A stretch of 64,000 nucleotides of DNA from assembly GCF_018310345.1 (NCBI RefSeq), contig NZ_JAGXBY010000001.1, positions 62,001 to 126,000 on the forward strand. Reading direction: 5' to 3'. This DNA is from Ornithinibacillus massiliensis (lineage in GTDB: Bacteria > Bacillota > Bacilli > Bacillales > Amphibacillaceae). This document shows, one piece after another, positions 9,736 through 21,806 of the stretch (the stretch's first letter is position 1; each line of letters opens with the position of its first letter). The position numbers and the translations under genes were made by a program. The notes beneath the pieces were generated by a model. The model had not been told where the DNA came from, made no database searches, and saw nothing but the letters and a program-made list of their open reading frames with translations.

Positions 9736-10817
9736 ATTTCCTTAATATGCAAATTATGATGATTGCTTAACGTAATGATTTCTCCATTGTCTAATCGAAT
9801 AATCGGTCTAGTAGGTTGTTTCTGATCAATAAAGACAATCTCTCCAACCTGCTCATTCGATAACACAATTCTCGTTCCAATAGAAAAATTAGCAATAGCA
9901 TCGACGAAGACTTGAACAACGCGATGATCTAGCTTGCTAAATTGATCCTGTTGTAATGCTTCAATCACTTTAAATGGTGATTGCTTCTTTCGATATATCC
10001 GCTCACTTGTCATCGCATGGTAAATATCACATACGGCAATAATTCTAGCAAATCCGTGAATTTTGTCTTGTGATAAGCCTAAAGGGTATCCACTTCCATC
10101 TATTCGCTCATGGTGCTGAAGAACTGCTAATTTAACGGTATAAGGGAATGTTGAAATCTGTTCCAACATACGATAGGAGTAGGTTGGATGTTTTCGCATT
10201 TCTTTGATTTCCTCTTTCGTCAATTCGCCTTCTTTATGGATGGAATAGGTATCTAATTTTGCCATACCAGCATCGCATAATAACCCAGCCATCCCGATTT
10301 GATACCATTCCCCTTTTTGATATCCCATCTTCTTGCCTAAATAAGCACTAAGAATGGACACAGAGACACTGTGGTGGAAAAAATAATCCTTTTTATTCGC
10401 ATACTGATGGAGGGTGTATATTTCGGAACCAATATCGTCCATTCGGTCAATTAACGGTAAAATTAGATTACGAACTGCCAAGCTATCAATAGGGATACTG
10501 TTACACCAAGAATGATACAGCTTTTTGTATTCCGCTACGACATGCAGATAATGTTCTTTAAATGATAACTGTGGTGCGAGGTGGTTTGATGTTGGGCTAG
10601 GTGATTCCACTTTTTCATCTGTGGTCTTGGGCTTAAATGGTGTACCATCCTTTAGCCGTTCCGAAACATCAACCTGTTTAATTAAAAATTTATGTAATAT
10701 CTTAATATGCTTTTCATCTAATACGGTATTTTGGGGGATAATTGGACGGTTTGTTTTCCCTCTAACTTCACGTAAGAGAACACAACCAGGAACTATTTGA
10801 GTTGGTGTAACACGCAT
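9729..10817 (-). CDS. HD-GYP-type protein with altered HD pair
   Basis: Protein of 362 residues. The N-terminal region (about 1-60) is of the kind preceding many Bacillus HD-GYP domains, and the HD-GYP fold covers about residues 130-310. Visible motifs are HH148-149 (FFHHSVSV), H210 (KHPTYSY), HH235-236 (QHHERIDGSGYPLG, including the GYP signature) and CDIYHAMTSERIYR. The position that is normally the His-Asp pair reads C181-D182 (GLLCDAGMAKL), so one metal ligand is replaced. Canonical HD-GYP enzymes hydrolyse cyclic di-GMP; with this change, activity is uncertain. It lies alone between yaaC and gyrA. Confidence 0.85.
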   Translation of the reverse strand: MRVTPTQIVPGCVLLREVRGKTNRPIIPQNTVLDEKHIKILHKFLIKQVDVSERLKDGTPFKPKTTDEKVESPSPTSNHLAPQLSFKEHYLHVVAEYKKLYHSWCNSIPIDSLAVRNLILPLIDRMDDIGSEIYTLHQYANKKDYFFHHSVSVSILSAYLGKKMGYQKGEWYQIGMAGLLCDAGMAKLDTYSIHKEGELTKEEIKEMRKHPTYSYRMLEQISTFPYTVKLAVLQHHERIDGSGYPLGLSQDKIHGFARIIAVCDIYHAMTSERIYRKKQSPFKVIEALQQDQFSKLDHRVVQVFVDAIANFSIGTRIVLSNEQVGEIVFIDQKQPTRPIIRLDNGEIITLSNHHNLHIKEIV

Positions 10818-10843
10818 GTTATTCCCTCCCTTTGATGAATATT

Positions 10844-10874
10844 GGTGACGAAGAAAATTAATTTCTTCGTCACC
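10844..10874. terminator. Palindrome downstream of gyrA
   Basis: The perfect inverted repeat GGTGACGAAG...CTTCGTCACC lies between gyrA and the HD-GYP gene. On the minus strand (the gyrA transcript) no strong T run follows, so terminator function is likely but not clear. Confidence 0.5.
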
Positions 10875-10887
10875 TCATTTTTATCTA

Positions 10888-13389
10888 TTATTCATCCTCT
10901 GAACTAGTTTCTCCTGAAACATTTGATTCTTCTTCATTAGGAGCCTCTAAATCTTCTTCATCCTTATCAATCTTCGCTACCGTCGCTACTTCTTCGCCTT
11001 CTTGTAAACGGATTAGACGAACACCGCGTGTGTTTCTTCCTGTTTGTGATATTCCTTCTACTGGAATACGGATTAACACACCAGCTGCTGTAATTAACAT
11101 AATATCTTCATCACCTGTAACCGCTTGTACAGAGACAATATGACCAGTTTCTTCTGATATTTTCGCTGTGAAGATCCCTTTACCACCACGATTGGTGATA
11201 CGGTATTGGTCTTCTGGTGTACGTTTTCCGATACCCTTATTCGTAACATGCAGAATTTGTAAGCCTTCTTCTAGTATTTCCATCGACACTACTTCATCAT
11301 CGTCACGTAAGGAGATACCACGAACACCTGTAGCAGTTCTACCCATTAGTCTTACCTGATCTTCAGGGAAGCGAATTAAATAGCCTTCCTTCGTAGCAAT
11401 CATAATATCCTTTGTTCCATCTGTTAAACGGACGGAGATTAGCTCGTCATCATCACGTAAACCAAGTGCGATTAGACCGCCTTTACGAATATTAGCAAAT
11501 TGCGATAGGCTAGTCCGTTTTGAAATCCCTTGCTTCGTCGTGAAGAAGAAGTTTAGGTCCTCACTAAATTCACTAACAGAGATGACCGCATTAATCCATT
11601 CTTCTTTTTCAATTTGAAGGAGGTTAATAATTGGTAATCCTTTTGCAGTTCGGCTATATTCCGGAATTTCGTATCCTTTTACCTTGTATACCTTCCCTTT
11701 ATTCGTAAAGAATAAAATCGTATCGTGGGTGGATGTTGATACAAGATGCTCCACAAAGTCATCCTCATTTGTACCCATTCCCTGAATTCCACGGCCACCA
11801 CGCTTTTGAACACGGTAGGTGGAAGAAGGTAGACGTTTAATATAGCCTTTATGGGTTAGGGTAATCACGATATTTTCTTCAGGAATTAAATCTTCATCCT
11901 CAAAGAAATCAGAGCCACCAACGGTAATTTCGGTTCGGCGATCATCACCGTATTTCTCTTTGATTTCGGTTAGTTCTTCACGGATGATTTCTAATACTTT
12001 TTCTTCATCCGCTAGAACAGCCCTTAATTCTTGAATAAGCTTTTGTAACTCATTGTATTCATTTTCTATCTTTTCACGCTCTAAACCAGTTAAGCGTTGT
12101 AATCGCATGTCTAGGATTGCTTGTGCTTGTTTTTCAGTTAAGCTAAAGCGTGTCATTAAGCCTTCACGAGCTACATCTGCCGTTTTGGAATTACGGATTA
12201 AAGCAATCACTTCATCCAAATGATCTAAGGCAATACGTAGACCTTCTAAAATATGAGCTCTTGCTTCTGCTTTTCGTAATTCAAATTCCGTACGACGTCG
12301 AATGATTACTTTTTGATGGTCTAAATAATGAATGAGGCATTCTTTAATATTTAGTACCTTTGGAATACCGTTTACAAGTGCTAATGTATTGACCCCAAAT
12401 GTAGTTTGTAATGACGTATATTTGTAAAGGTTGTTTAGTAATACATTCGCATTGACATCACGACGTAACTCCATCACAATACGCATACCATTACGATCGG
12501 ATTCATCACGTAGGTCGGTAATTCCTTCAATTCGCTTATCACGAACTAACTCAGCAATTTTTTCAATTAGCTTCGCTTTATTTACTTGGTATGGTAGCTC
12601 TGTTACGAGAATAGTCGATTTACCATTTGCTTGTTCTTCTATTTCCACTTTAGCGCGAACAGTAACCGAGCCTTTACCAGTTTCATAGGCTCTACGAATA
12701 CCACTTCTGCCTAAAATAATCCCTGCAGTAGGGAAGTCCGGTCCTGGTAAGTAATTTTCCATAATGTCATCAATGGTGATTTCTGGATCCTTACTCACGG
12801 CTAAAACGGCATCAATCGTTTCGCCTAGATTATGTGGCGGAATATTAGTAGCCATCCCAACGGCAATCCCTGATGCTCCATTAACTAATAGGTTTGGAAA
12901 ACGGGAAGGGAAGACTGCTGGCTCTCGTTCGGAACCATCATAGTTATCTTGATAATCAATGGTGTCTTTATTAATATCACGCAGTAGCTCCATCGATATC
13001 TTTGACATTCTCGCCTCTGTATAACGCATTGCAGCAGCTGAGTCGCCATCGACAGAACCGAAGTTACCATGTCCATCCACTAATGGGTAACGATAACTAA
13101 ATGGCTGTGCCATACGTACCATCGCTTCGTAAACAGCAGAGTCACCATGCGGGTGATACTTACCGATTACTTCCCCAACAATACGTGCAGATTTTTTATA
13201 TGCTTTATCGGAATGCATTCCTAGATCATTCATCGCATATAATATTCTTCGGTGTACAGGCTTCATTCCATCACGTACATCAGGCAATGCACGTGCAACA
13301 ATTACACTCATCGCATAATCTAAAAAGGATGTCCGCACTTCTTGGCTTATATTTATTTCTTTTACGCTTTGACGTTCCTGATCCGCCAT
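10888..13389 (-). CDS. gyrA: DNA gyrase subunit A
   Basis: Breakage-reunion subunit of gyrase, which introduces negative supercoils with GyrB. It has 833 residues. The catalytic tyrosine is Y123 ([10 protein letters not shown]). The quinolone region reads [10 protein letters not shown], with the sensitive-type residues Ser84 and Glu88. The GyrA box of the C-terminal wrapping domain is visible as [10 protein letters not shown], and the tail is acidic ([14 protein letters not shown]). It lies downstream of gyrB with a 106-bp gap containing a small hairpin, in the usual dnaA-dnaN-recF-gyrB-gyrA order. Confidence 0.98.
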   Translation of the reverse strand: MADQERQSVKEINISQEVRTSFLDYAMSVIVARALPDVRDGMKPVHRRILYAMNDLGMHSDKAYKKSARIVGEVIGKYHPHGDSAVYEAMVRMAQPFSYRYPLVDGHGNFGSVDGDSAAAMRYTEARMSKISMELLRDINKDTIDYQDNYDGSEREPAVFPSRFPNLLVNGASGIAVGMATNIPPHNLGETIDAVLAVSKDPEITIDDIMENYLPGPDFPTAGIILGRSGIRRAYETGKGSVTVRAKVEIEEQANGKSTILVTELPYQVNKAKLIEKIAELVRDKRIEGITDLRDESDRNGMRIVMELRRDVNANVLLNNLYKYTSLQTTFGVNTLALVNGIPKVLNIKECLIHYLDHQKVIIRRRTEFELRKAEARAHILEGLRIALDHLDEVIALIRNSKTADVAREGLMTRFSLTEKQAQAILDMRLQRLTGLEREKIENEYNELQKLIQELRAVLADEEKVLEIIREELTEIKEKYGDDRRTEITVGGSDFFEDEDLIPEENIVITLTHKGYIKRLPSSTYRVQKRGGRGIQGMGTNEDDFVEHLVSTSTHDTILFFTNKGKVYKVKGYEIPEYSRTAKGLPIINLLQIEKEEWINAVISVSEFSEDLNFFFTTKQGISKRTSLSQFANIRKGGLIALGLRDDDELISVRLTDGTKDIMIATKEGYLIRFPEDQVRLMGRTATGVRGISLRDDDEVVSMEILEEGLQILHVTNKGIGKRTPEDQYRITNRGGKGIFTAKISEETGHIVSVQAVTGDEDIMLITAAGVLIRIPVEGISQTGRNTRGVRLIRLQEGEEVATVAKIDKDEEDLEAPNEEESNVSGETSSEDE

Positions 13390-13443
13390 CGATTAAAAAC
13401 CTCCTGATAATGTCTAGACCATCTATATCGTTTTAGACATTTA

Positions 13444-13467
13444 TGGAAACCGAATAAATCGGTTTCC
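13444..13467 (-). other. Hairpin between gyrB and gyrA
   Basis: GGAAACCGA and its complement TCGGTTTCC around a short loop form a hairpin in the intergenic mRNA. It has no T run, so it may be a processing or attenuation element rather than a terminator. Confidence 0.4.
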
Positions 13468-13495
13468 GAATTCTATTACATTTTATTTAGCTAGC

Positions 13496-15427
<1,932 letters not shown>

Positions 15428-15438
15428 CTACATTCTAA

Positions 15439-15717
15439 TTATTCAAGCTCTAGATCCTCTGAATAATCATCGAGTTTACTGATAGTTGATTTAATACTTG
15501 CCCGCTTTTTTAATGTTGCAACAGACAATGTACTCAAATACAACTGATTATTCGTGATAACGACTGACTTTGCACCTTCCTTAGGTCCAATAATATGTTT
15601 TTGGTTAGCTGTTATCATCTCGTCCATGATTGTTGATGACGAAATAATATTATGGTCAACAATGGAAATAATATCGCTTGACCGGATAACATTGCCATTT
15701 CCAATATGAATAAACAA
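15439..15717 (-). CDS. remB: Extracellular matrix regulator RemB (DUF370)
   Basis: Small protein of 92 residues beginning MFIHIGNGNVIRSSDIISI, matching the RemA/RemB (DUF370) family. In B. subtilis remB (yaaB) lies at the same place between recF and gyrB. RemA paralogues are DNA-binding activators of biofilm matrix genes; the role of RemB is less clear. It is likely cotranscribed with recF and gyrB, with gaps of 33 and 23 bp. Confidence 0.9.
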   Translation of the reverse strand: MFIHIGNGNVIRSSDIISIVDHNIISSSTIMDEMITANQKHIIGPKEGAKSVVITNNQLYLSTLSVATLKKRASIKSTISKLDDYSEDLELE

Positions 15718-15750
15718 TTTCTATTCCCCCAACAAGTCACCTATTGTCCT

Positions 15751-16863
15751 TTACCTAGTGACTGTTCCATTATGGATCCTGAAAATATCTGCTTTCTCCA
15801 AGGTTTCGTGATGAATTCCATCAACACTAGTTGTCGAAACAAAGGTTTGAACCTTACCTTGAATGGTATTTAGAAGATGCGATTGCCTAAAGTCATCTAA
15901 TTCACTTAGGACATCGTCCAGTAGTAGGATTGGATATTCTCCTACTTCGCTATATATAAGATCGATTTCAGCAAGCTTTAAAGACAATGCGGTTGTCCGC
16001 TGCTGACCTTGTGACCCATAGGTTTGAACATTTTTTCCGTTCACATAAAAAAGGATGTCATCCCGATGTGGTCCTAAAAGCGTTGTTCCACGTTCAATCT
16101 CTTTTTCTATAATTTGATTAAATTTATCTTGATAACTACTTTCTATTTTCTCCTTAGATGCGCCTTCTAATACTTCAATTGATGGTGAATAAACAATCTC
16201 TAACTCTTCTAGTTCATGACTTATTCCATGATGAATTGGCTTTGCCCATTTTCTTAATAGCTCAATAAAGGCAAAGCGTCTTTCTAAAATCGTACTGGCA
16301 TGCTCTATTAGTTGCTCGGTTAGAATACCAAGCATCACCCGATCCATACTTCGATCTCGCTGCATTTGCTTCAACAAATGATTCCGCTGCTTGAGTACTT
16401 TTTGAAATTGTCCAAGGTGATAGATATATCGTGGCTGGATTTGCCCCAGTTCCATATCGATAAATCTTCTACGAATTTGTGGAGGTCCTTTTACGAGTGT
16501 CAAGTCTTCAGGGGCGAACATGACGACGTTTAAGTTACCAATATAATCACTTAATCTTCTTTGCTCTAAGTGATTCAACTTAGCTTTTTTGCCTTTGGCA
16601 GAGATGACGATCTCGAGTGGAATCGACTGATTTCGTTTTTTTACTCTACCTTCTATTTTAGCATACTCTGTATCCCAACGGATTAATTCTTTTTCTTTTG
16701 GTGTTCGGTGGGATTTCGTAAAGGCGAGAAGGTAGATGGATTCCATCAGGTTGGTTTTCCCTTGCGCATTTTCACCTATGATGACATTTACTTTATTGGC
16801 AAAGCTAAGCTCTAATTTTTGGTAATTTCTATAATTGTTTAGTATTATTTCTTCAATATGCAT
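15751..16863 (-). CDS. recF: RecF recombination mediator ATPase
   Basis: SMC-like ATPase that helps load RecA at gapped DNA. It has 370 residues. The Walker A motif is [17 protein letters not shown], the ABC-type signature region is [18 protein letters not shown], and Walker B is [13 protein letters not shown]. Overlap and spacing with rlbA (20 bp) and remB indicate one operon read leftward from dnaN. Confidence 0.97.
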   Translation of the reverse strand: MHIEEIILNNYRNYQKLELSFANKVNVIIGENAQGKTNLMESIYLLAFTKSHRTPKEKELIRWDTEYAKIEGRVKKRNQSIPLEIVISAKGKKAKLNHLEQRRLSDYIGNLNVVMFAPEDLTLVKGPPQIRRRFIDMELGQIQPRYIYHLGQFQKVLKQRNHLLKQMQRDRSMDRVMLGILTEQLIEHASTILERRFAFIELLRKWAKPIHHGISHELEELEIVYSPSIEVLEGASKEKIESSYQDKFNQIIEKEIERGTTLLGPHRDDILFYVNGKNVQTYGSQGQQRTTALSLKLAEIDLIYSEVGEYPILLLDDVLSELDDFRQSHLLNTIQGKVQTFVSTTSVDGIHHETLEKADIFRIHNGTVTR

Positions 16864-16883
16864 GTAGATTCCTCATTTAGGAA

Positions 16884-17105
16884 CTAATCTTTCTTAACCA
16901 CAATAAAAGACCCAGCACCCTCAATTTCTACAACATCATTCGGGTAAAGCTTTCTTCCTCGACGTTGTTCTCTTTCCCCATTGACAATTGCACCTTGATC
17001 TTGTAAAAATGCTTTTACCATACCACCAGATTCTAATATGTTGGTCAGTTTTACAAATTGGCCAAGGGTGATATATTCCGTATTAATTTCAATTTCTGTA
17101 TGCAA
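16884..17105 (-). CDS. rlbA: S4-domain RNA-binding protein (YaaA/RlbA)
   Basis: S4-like RNA-binding protein of 73 residues. The motifs LGQFVKLTNILESGGMVK and RRGRKLYPNDVVEIEG align with B. subtilis YaaA (RlbA), linked to ribosome assembly. TTG 17105 is the preferred start: it aligns with the B. subtilis N terminus and has GGTGAT just upstream. The in-frame GTG 17114 would give 3 more residues. It occupies its usual position between dnaN and recF. Confidence 0.9.
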   Translation of the reverse strand: MHTEIEINTEYITLGQFVKLTNILESGGMVKAFLQDQGAIVNGEREQRRGRKLYPNDVVEIEGAGSFIVVKKD

Positions 17106-17243
17106 GTTGATCACCAGTTTCTCATTGTTTATTTGAAATCATCGCTTATTATCATTTTACTAAAGTTTTTGCTTTAAGGAAAGGTATGCCCCTTAAATTA
17201 TAATTAAAACGGTTATATAGGCTTATAAATGCTTTTATGTGCA

Positions 17244-17292
17244 TGAAAAAATGGCTTTTATCATTCATTTTGGTGATAAAAGCCATTTTTTA
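17244..17292 (-). terminator. Strong hairpin terminator between dnaN and rlbA
   Basis: AAAAATGGCTTTTATCA and its perfect complement flank an 11-nt loop. It has A/T runs on both sides, so it can act in either direction. On the minus strand it directly follows the structured element at 17305-17425. Confidence 0.85.
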
Positions 17293-17304
17293 TTCTAGCC
17301 AGAA

Positions 17305-17425
17305 CCACAGCCGGCATACACAACTCTTTCTAACGGGTTGCCCATAAACCCTTTTTGCTACTTCTTAAGGGGTGTCATGGAGGTTCATTAATCCCGCGGA
17401 GCCTTCGTGTATGCCGACCGTTCCG
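17305..17425 (-). ncRNA. Candidate structured RNA of unknown family
   Basis: The outer 10-bp arms CGGCATACAC (17312-17321) and GTGTATGCCG (17407-17416) enclose about 85 nt with further pairing potential (CGGG...CCCG; CATGACACCC...GGGTTTATG on the minus strand). No open frame fits. A terminator follows immediately on the minus strand, as expected for an independent small RNA or a dnaN 3' UTR element. I see no clear promoter and do not recognise the family. A dispersed palindromic repeat is the main alternative. Confidence 0.45.
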
Positions 17426-17573
17426 TTTCATTATGATTATTTTCCAAAGAGTACTTTATATCCTTACAATGGAAATACTTTTCCTCTAAACCGTCCTTAT
17501 ACATTGGTAGAGTGTTTAGGATACTAATGCTTCAATAGGAAATTTACCAAAACTAAACTTTATGAAAAAATAA

Positions 17574-17582
17574 TTATCCACA
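17574..17582 (+). promoter_or_regulatory. DnaA box downstream of dnaN
   Basis: Exact match to TTATCCACA, outside the main origin clusters. Confidence 0.6.
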
Positions 17583-17584
17583 TG

Positions 17585-18721
17585 TTAATAAGTTCGTACT
17601 GGCAAGATTAATTGGATCATGGCTGGATCGTTGATAGGGCGGATGATGAATGGTCTCATTGCCCCAGTGAAGTCTACCATCACTTCATCAACATCCATTA
17701 CTTTTAGTGCATCTAGCATATATTTAGAGCTAAACGAAATCTTCAGTTCTTCTCCTTCGATGGATTGTACGGTCAGTTCTTCCGATACATGTCCAACTTC
17801 AGGGGAATTACTTGTGATTTCTACAATATTTTGATCTAAAGTAGATAATTTTACGACGTTATTCCGTTCCTCACGTGCTAGTAAAGAAGCACGATCAATA
17901 CTAGAAATTAAGTCTTTTGTTTTAACTTGTAGAACGGTTTTACTTTGTTCAGGAATTAATCGAGATGTCTCTGGATAGTTACCGTCAAGGATTCTCGATA
18001 GGAAGTTTAAGTGTTTCGTTCTAAATAAGATTTGGTTATTTGTTACACTAATTTCTACCATTTCTTCCGAGTCATCTAGAATTTTATTTAATTCATTTAA
18101 ACTTTTTCCTGGTACGACGATGCTTTCGAATTGAACCTTTGTTGAATTAACAGGAACTTCTCTAGATGCTAATCGGTGACTATCTGTTGCGGTAAAGGAT
18201 AATTTATTATCGACAAGTGATAAATTGACACCAGTTAGAATTGGTCTAGTTTCCATGGATGAAACTGCAAATACAGTTTGTTTAATTAAGCTTTTTAATA
18301 AATCAGTAGGTAGTTCAAAGCTATCATCTGTTTGTAATTTTGGTAATTGAGGGTACTCTTCTGCATCTTGACCATTTAGATGGAATTCTGCTTTACCAGA
18401 ACGAATTGTGACGCTAAGATTCTCATCCGCTTCAATTTCTACATGTTGTTCAGGTAATTTCCGTACAATATCAGGGAAGTATTTCGCATGTAATACAATA
18501 CTTCCTTCTTCAATATTTTCTACATTAACCATTCCTTCTTCTTCAGCTGGAATATAAGATTCAATCGAAATATCGGAGTCACTACCAGTTAACGTAATAC
18601 CATGAGATTTCGCCTCAATTTTCATTCCAGTTAAAATTGGAATCGCTGTTCTTGAAGATATGGCTTTCATTACATCTTGAACACTATCGATTAATTGATC
18701 ACGTTGAATCGTAAATTTCAT
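17585..18721 (-). CDS. dnaN: DNA polymerase III beta subunit (sliding clamp)
   Basis: Processivity clamp of replicative polymerase. It has 378 residues from ATG 18721, which follows GGAGG; the frame is open 5 codons further upstream, across that RBS. Three clamp domains are visible, beginning MKFTIQRDQLIDSVQDVMKA and ending with the usual LPVRTY C terminus. An exact DnaA box lies just past its stop (17574-17582). It is separated from dnaA by the second half of oriC. Confidence 0.98.
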   Translation of the reverse strand: MKFTIQRDQLIDSVQDVMKAISSRTAIPILTGMKIEAKSHGITLTGSDSDISIESYIPAEEEGMVNVENIEEGSIVLHAKYFPDIVRKLPEQHVEIEADENLSVTIRSGKAEFHLNGQDAEEYPQLPKLQTDDSFELPTDLLKSLIKQTVFAVSSMETRPILTGVNLSLVDNKLSFTATDSHRLASREVPVNSTKVQFESIVVPGKSLNELNKILDDSEEMVEISVTNNQILFRTKHLNFLSRILDGNYPETSRLIPEQSKTVLQVKTKDLISSIDRASLLAREERNNVVKLSTLDQNIVEITSNSPEVGHVSEELTVQSIEGEELKISFSSKYMLDALKVMDVDEVMVDFTGAMRPFIIRPINDPAMIQLILPVRTY

Positions 18722-18744
18722 GAAAAAATCCTCCAATGGATGGT

Positions 18745-18895
18745 TCTATATATATTTATTTTTATTATAAAAAGATAGTAATAATAGTAATAAGGGCTGT
18801 GATTATGTGGATAACCCGTTTGAACCTAGATAGAATATAGTTATCCACATGTGAATAAACTGTTTGTAACTGTGTATGTGTTATCCACGCTATAA
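18745..18895. other. oriC, dnaA-dnaN part with unwinding site
   Basis: DnaA boxes are TTATCCACA at 18841-18849, its complement at 18806-18814 and TTATCCACG at 18881-18889, with a weaker site near 18851. Read on the minus strand, the box at 18806-18814 is followed by a short GC-richer gap, then a trinucleotide tract (TTATTACTATTATTACTAT), then AT-rich DNA. This matches the B. subtilis basal unwinding site with DnaA-trios, where DnaA strands melt the duplex. Assignment is by pattern. Confidence 0.85.
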
Positions 18896-18910
18896 ACAGG
18901 GGATAACATC

Positions 18911-20251
18911 TTAAAGAGCGTGTAATTGTTGTTTAATTTCTTCGATCTCTTTTGCAAAAAGAGAATCCTTATCTAACATGCCTGCTATTTTTTCATGGGC
19001 ATGGATGACAGTTGTATGATCACGACCGCCAAATTCTTCCCCGATTTTAGGTAAGGAATAATCTGTTAGTTCTCTAGATAAATACATCGCAATTTGTCGT
19101 GGAAAGGCAATGGACTTTGTACGTTTCTTAGCCAAAAAGTCCTCTTTTTTGACATTATATTTCTCACCAACCACTTCCATAATCGTAGCAATTGTAATCA
19201 CTCGTGGTTTATTGTTAGGAATTATATCTTTTAATGCATCTGCTGCTAATGCCGCATCAATATCTTGATTAACAAGTGATGAATATGCCACAACGCGAAT
19301 TAATGCCCCTTCAAGCTCACGAATATTCGTATCAATTTGATTAGCAATATAGAGCATGACTTCATTTGGGATATCAAGACCTTCAGCCTTAGCCTTTTTC
19401 GTTAAAATGGCGATCCTGGTTTCCAAGTCAGGAGGGGTGATATCCGTTATAAGTCCCCATTCAAATCGAGAACGAAGGCGATCTTCCAGTGTTGGTATTT
19501 CCTTTGGTGGCCGGTCACTAGAAATAATAATTTGTTTATTTGCTTCATGAAGCGCATTAAAGGTATGGAAAAATTCTTCCTGGGTTGACTCTTTTCCAGC
19601 AATAAATTGGATGTCGTCGATTAGCAATACATCAACATTACGGTATTTATTACGGAAGTTAGTCGTTTTGTTTTCCATAATGGCGTCGATAAATTCATTC
19701 GTGAACTTTTCAGACGAAATATATACCACCTTGGCATCTTTATTATGTTCTAGTACATAGTGGCCAATCGCATGCATTAAGTGGGTTTTCCCCAAACCAA
19801 CGCCACCATAAATAAATAATGGGTTGTAAGCTTTAGCAGGTGCTTCGGCAACAGCTAAGGATGCTGCATGCGCAAAACGGTTTCCCGATCCAATTACAAA
19901 TGTATCAAATGTATATTTAGGATTTAACATCGTTTTTCCGTCATGGGTATCATGAACATTTGCTTTTGGCTTTGGTTTCTGCTTTATTTCTTCTTCTATG
20001 ACAGTATCTAGAATAATAATTTTTATATTAAGCTTTGACCCTGTTACTTCTAGTAAAACCTTTTGAATTAGCTGGGAGTATTGTTCTTCTAACCAATCTC
20101 TAGCAAATTCGGTTGGAGCAGATATCGTTAGCGTATTTCCTTCTAAATTCTCTGCTTTCGTCTCCTTTAACCATGTATCAAAGCTAGGTTTACTGATTTT
20201 TTCCTCTATCTTTTCAAGAGTAGCATTCCATAAATCATGGATATTTTCCAA
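18911..20251 (-). CDS. dnaA: Chromosomal replication initiator DnaA
   Basis: AAA+ initiator that binds DnaA boxes and melts oriC. It has 446 residues from TTG 20251, giving [16 protein letters not shown], which aligns with B. subtilis DnaA and has AAGGGGGG before it; the frame is open 6 codons further. The Walker A motif is [15 protein letters not shown], Walker B is [11 protein letters not shown], and the domain IV DNA-binding signature is [14 protein letters not shown]. It lies between the two halves of the origin and is the first gene of the leftward dnaA-dnaN arm. Confidence 0.98.
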   Translation of the reverse strand: MENIHDLWNATLEKIEEKISKPSFDTWLKETKAENLEGNTLTISAPTEFARDWLEEQYSQLIQKVLLEVTGSKLNIKIIILDTVIEEEIKQKPKPKANVHDTHDGKTMLNPKYTFDTFVIGSGNRFAHAASLAVAEAPAKAYNPLFIYGGVGLGKTHLMHAIGHYVLEHNKDAKVVYISSEKFTNEFIDAIMENKTTNFRNKYRNVDVLLIDDIQFIAGKESTQEEFFHTFNALHEANKQIIISSDRPPKEIPTLEDRLRSRFEWGLITDITPPDLETRIAILTKKAKAEGLDIPNEVMLYIANQIDTNIRELEGALIRVVAYSSLVNQDIDAALAADALKDIIPNNKPRVITIATIMEVVGEKYNVKKEDFLAKKRTKSIAFPRQIAMYLSRELTDYSLPKIGEEFGGRDHTTVIHAHEKIAGMLDKDSLFAKEIEEIKQQLHAL

Positions 20252-20479
20252 TTCGTTCCCCCCTTTCAAATAACGATAATAGATTAGCCTAAATTAAGAA
20301 TAAAAAACCTCTCTCAATCTTTTCCGCATATTTTAAAAAGATGCTTCATAAGATGGAAAGGTACATAATCTATTATTTTTTTCGCAGATAGAACAAGGTT
20401 AAACTATTTCCAGCTTGCAATAGAAAAACAATCCCATTTGCTATTAAAATGTGACGTTTTCTAACTATAACTACAAAAA

Positions 20480-20840
20480 ATAGTTACATGTGGTTGTGGA
20501 TAATTTACATTATACAGTACAAGTACGGAAAAGAGTTATTCGCAGATTATATAAATTTGTGGATAAGGTTAAAAACAGATTGTGAATAATTGTCCACAGG
20601 ATATCCACAAATTGTGTATAAGTTTTACTAGAGAAATACTTATTAACATGTTAAAACACAACTATAATATCAAAAAAAAGCAAGCTCTGCAATGGTTTTT
20701 CGACACTTATCCACAATATCTAGTGGTTGTAGACATTTTTTATTCACACCACTATATTTTGTGATTATCTTGTCGACAAATGTTGTGGTTAGAAAATTGG
20801 GCGTAAAAATTCATGAACAAGGTGTGTGGATAAGTGTTTT
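20480..20840. other. oriC, upstream DnaA-box cluster
   Basis: Exact DnaA boxes lie at 20495-20503, 20558-20566, 20707-20715 and 20825-20833, with one-mismatch sites at 20581-20589, 20590-20598, 20601-20609 and 20613-20621. The sequence is AT-rich and has no plausible gene. This is the rpmH-dnaA side of a bipartite Bacillus-type origin. The remaining gap (20252-20480 and 20840-20940) contains the dnaA leader and nothing else I can name. Confidence 0.9.
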
Positions 20841-20941
20841 TTTGTTGTAAAAGGGGGAATAAGTATCGTACTTGTTTGTGAAAGAAATGAAATCGGGATT
20901 GTTAAAAGAGGAATAAATGTAAGTTTTTCTGAAAATGCAAG

Positions 20942-20970
20942 TTGACGTTGGTGGATTTTTTCAGTATAAT
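20942..20970 (+). promoter_or_regulatory. Promoter of rpmH-rnpA
   Basis: TTGACG, a 17-nt spacer and TATAAT form a strong sigma-A type promoter about 70 nt before rpmH. Confidence 0.8.
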
Positions 20971-21038
20971 TGCATGGATGTCTATTGGATTAGATTTTGT
21001 TTTGGAGAAATAAGATCCCTCGGGGAGGTGCAACATAA

Positions 21039-21171
<133 letters not shown>

Positions 21172-21173
<2 letters not shown>

Positions 21174-21200
21174 GCCACTGAAGCGTCAGTGGTCTTTTTT
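21172..21200 (+). terminator. Terminator after rpmH
   Basis: The stem GACCACTG-type (CCACTG/CAGTGG) is followed by TTTTTT. Confidence 0.75.
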
Positions 21201-21350
21201 ACGCTAGAGAGAGAATGAACGGTGTAAAACGGAATTCTAAATTGGATAGAATAAACTTTAAAGCAGTGGTTCACAATGGATATAGACCCACCTGCTTTTT
21301 TTACATAAAGAACAGGGGAACTTGGCTTTTTTAGTGTTAGGTGATGAGTG

Positions 21351-21695
21351 ATGAAGAAAGAATATCGGGTGAAGGACAATAAAGATTTTCAAGCTATTTT
21401 TAAAAAGGGAAAATCTTTTGCGAATCGACAGTTGGTTATCTATTATATGAAGAAAAAGGATCAGGAACATTTTCGAATTGGCTTATCTGTAGGAAAAAAG
21501 ATTGGGAATGCGGTAGTACGGAACCGGATTAAACGTTATTTACGTCAAGCATTTCATGAGCTAGAAAATGATATTGAAGCTTCCTATGATATGATTATCA
21601 TTGCGAGGCAGCCAACTAAGGCGATGGATTTTTTTGAGATAAAGAAAAGCTTAACGCACTTATTGTCGAAAGAAAGACTATTAAAGCGTAGGTAA
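21351..21695 (+). CDS. rnpA: Ribonuclease P protein component
   Basis: Protein cofactor of RNase P, which matures tRNA 5' ends. It has 114 residues. The family signature is [19 protein letters not shown], and the N terminus is [28 protein letters not shown] precedes two possible starts (GTG 21348, ATG 21351); ATG is preferred. The gene order rpmH-rnpA-yidC-jag is standard. Confidence 0.96.
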   Translation: MKKEYRVKDNKDFQAIFKKGKSFANRQLVIYYMKKKDQEHFRIGLSVGKKIGNAVVRNRIKRYLRQAFHELENDIEASYDMIIIARQPTKAMDFFEIKKSLTHLLSKERLLKRR

Positions 21696-21806
21696 TGTGT
21701 TAGATTAAGATAGAATCTAATGCTCGTTTATTGTAAAATATGTGTTATAAAAGTTTATGATAGATGTAAGCGATTTTTTTGTTGGACTAGTTAGGAGGAG
21801 CAGAAG

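Noticed and set aside
20582..20764. 60-residue plus-strand frame within oriC
   Set aside because: It lies across the DnaA boxes and lacks an RBS. The composition is that of AT-rich origin DNA.
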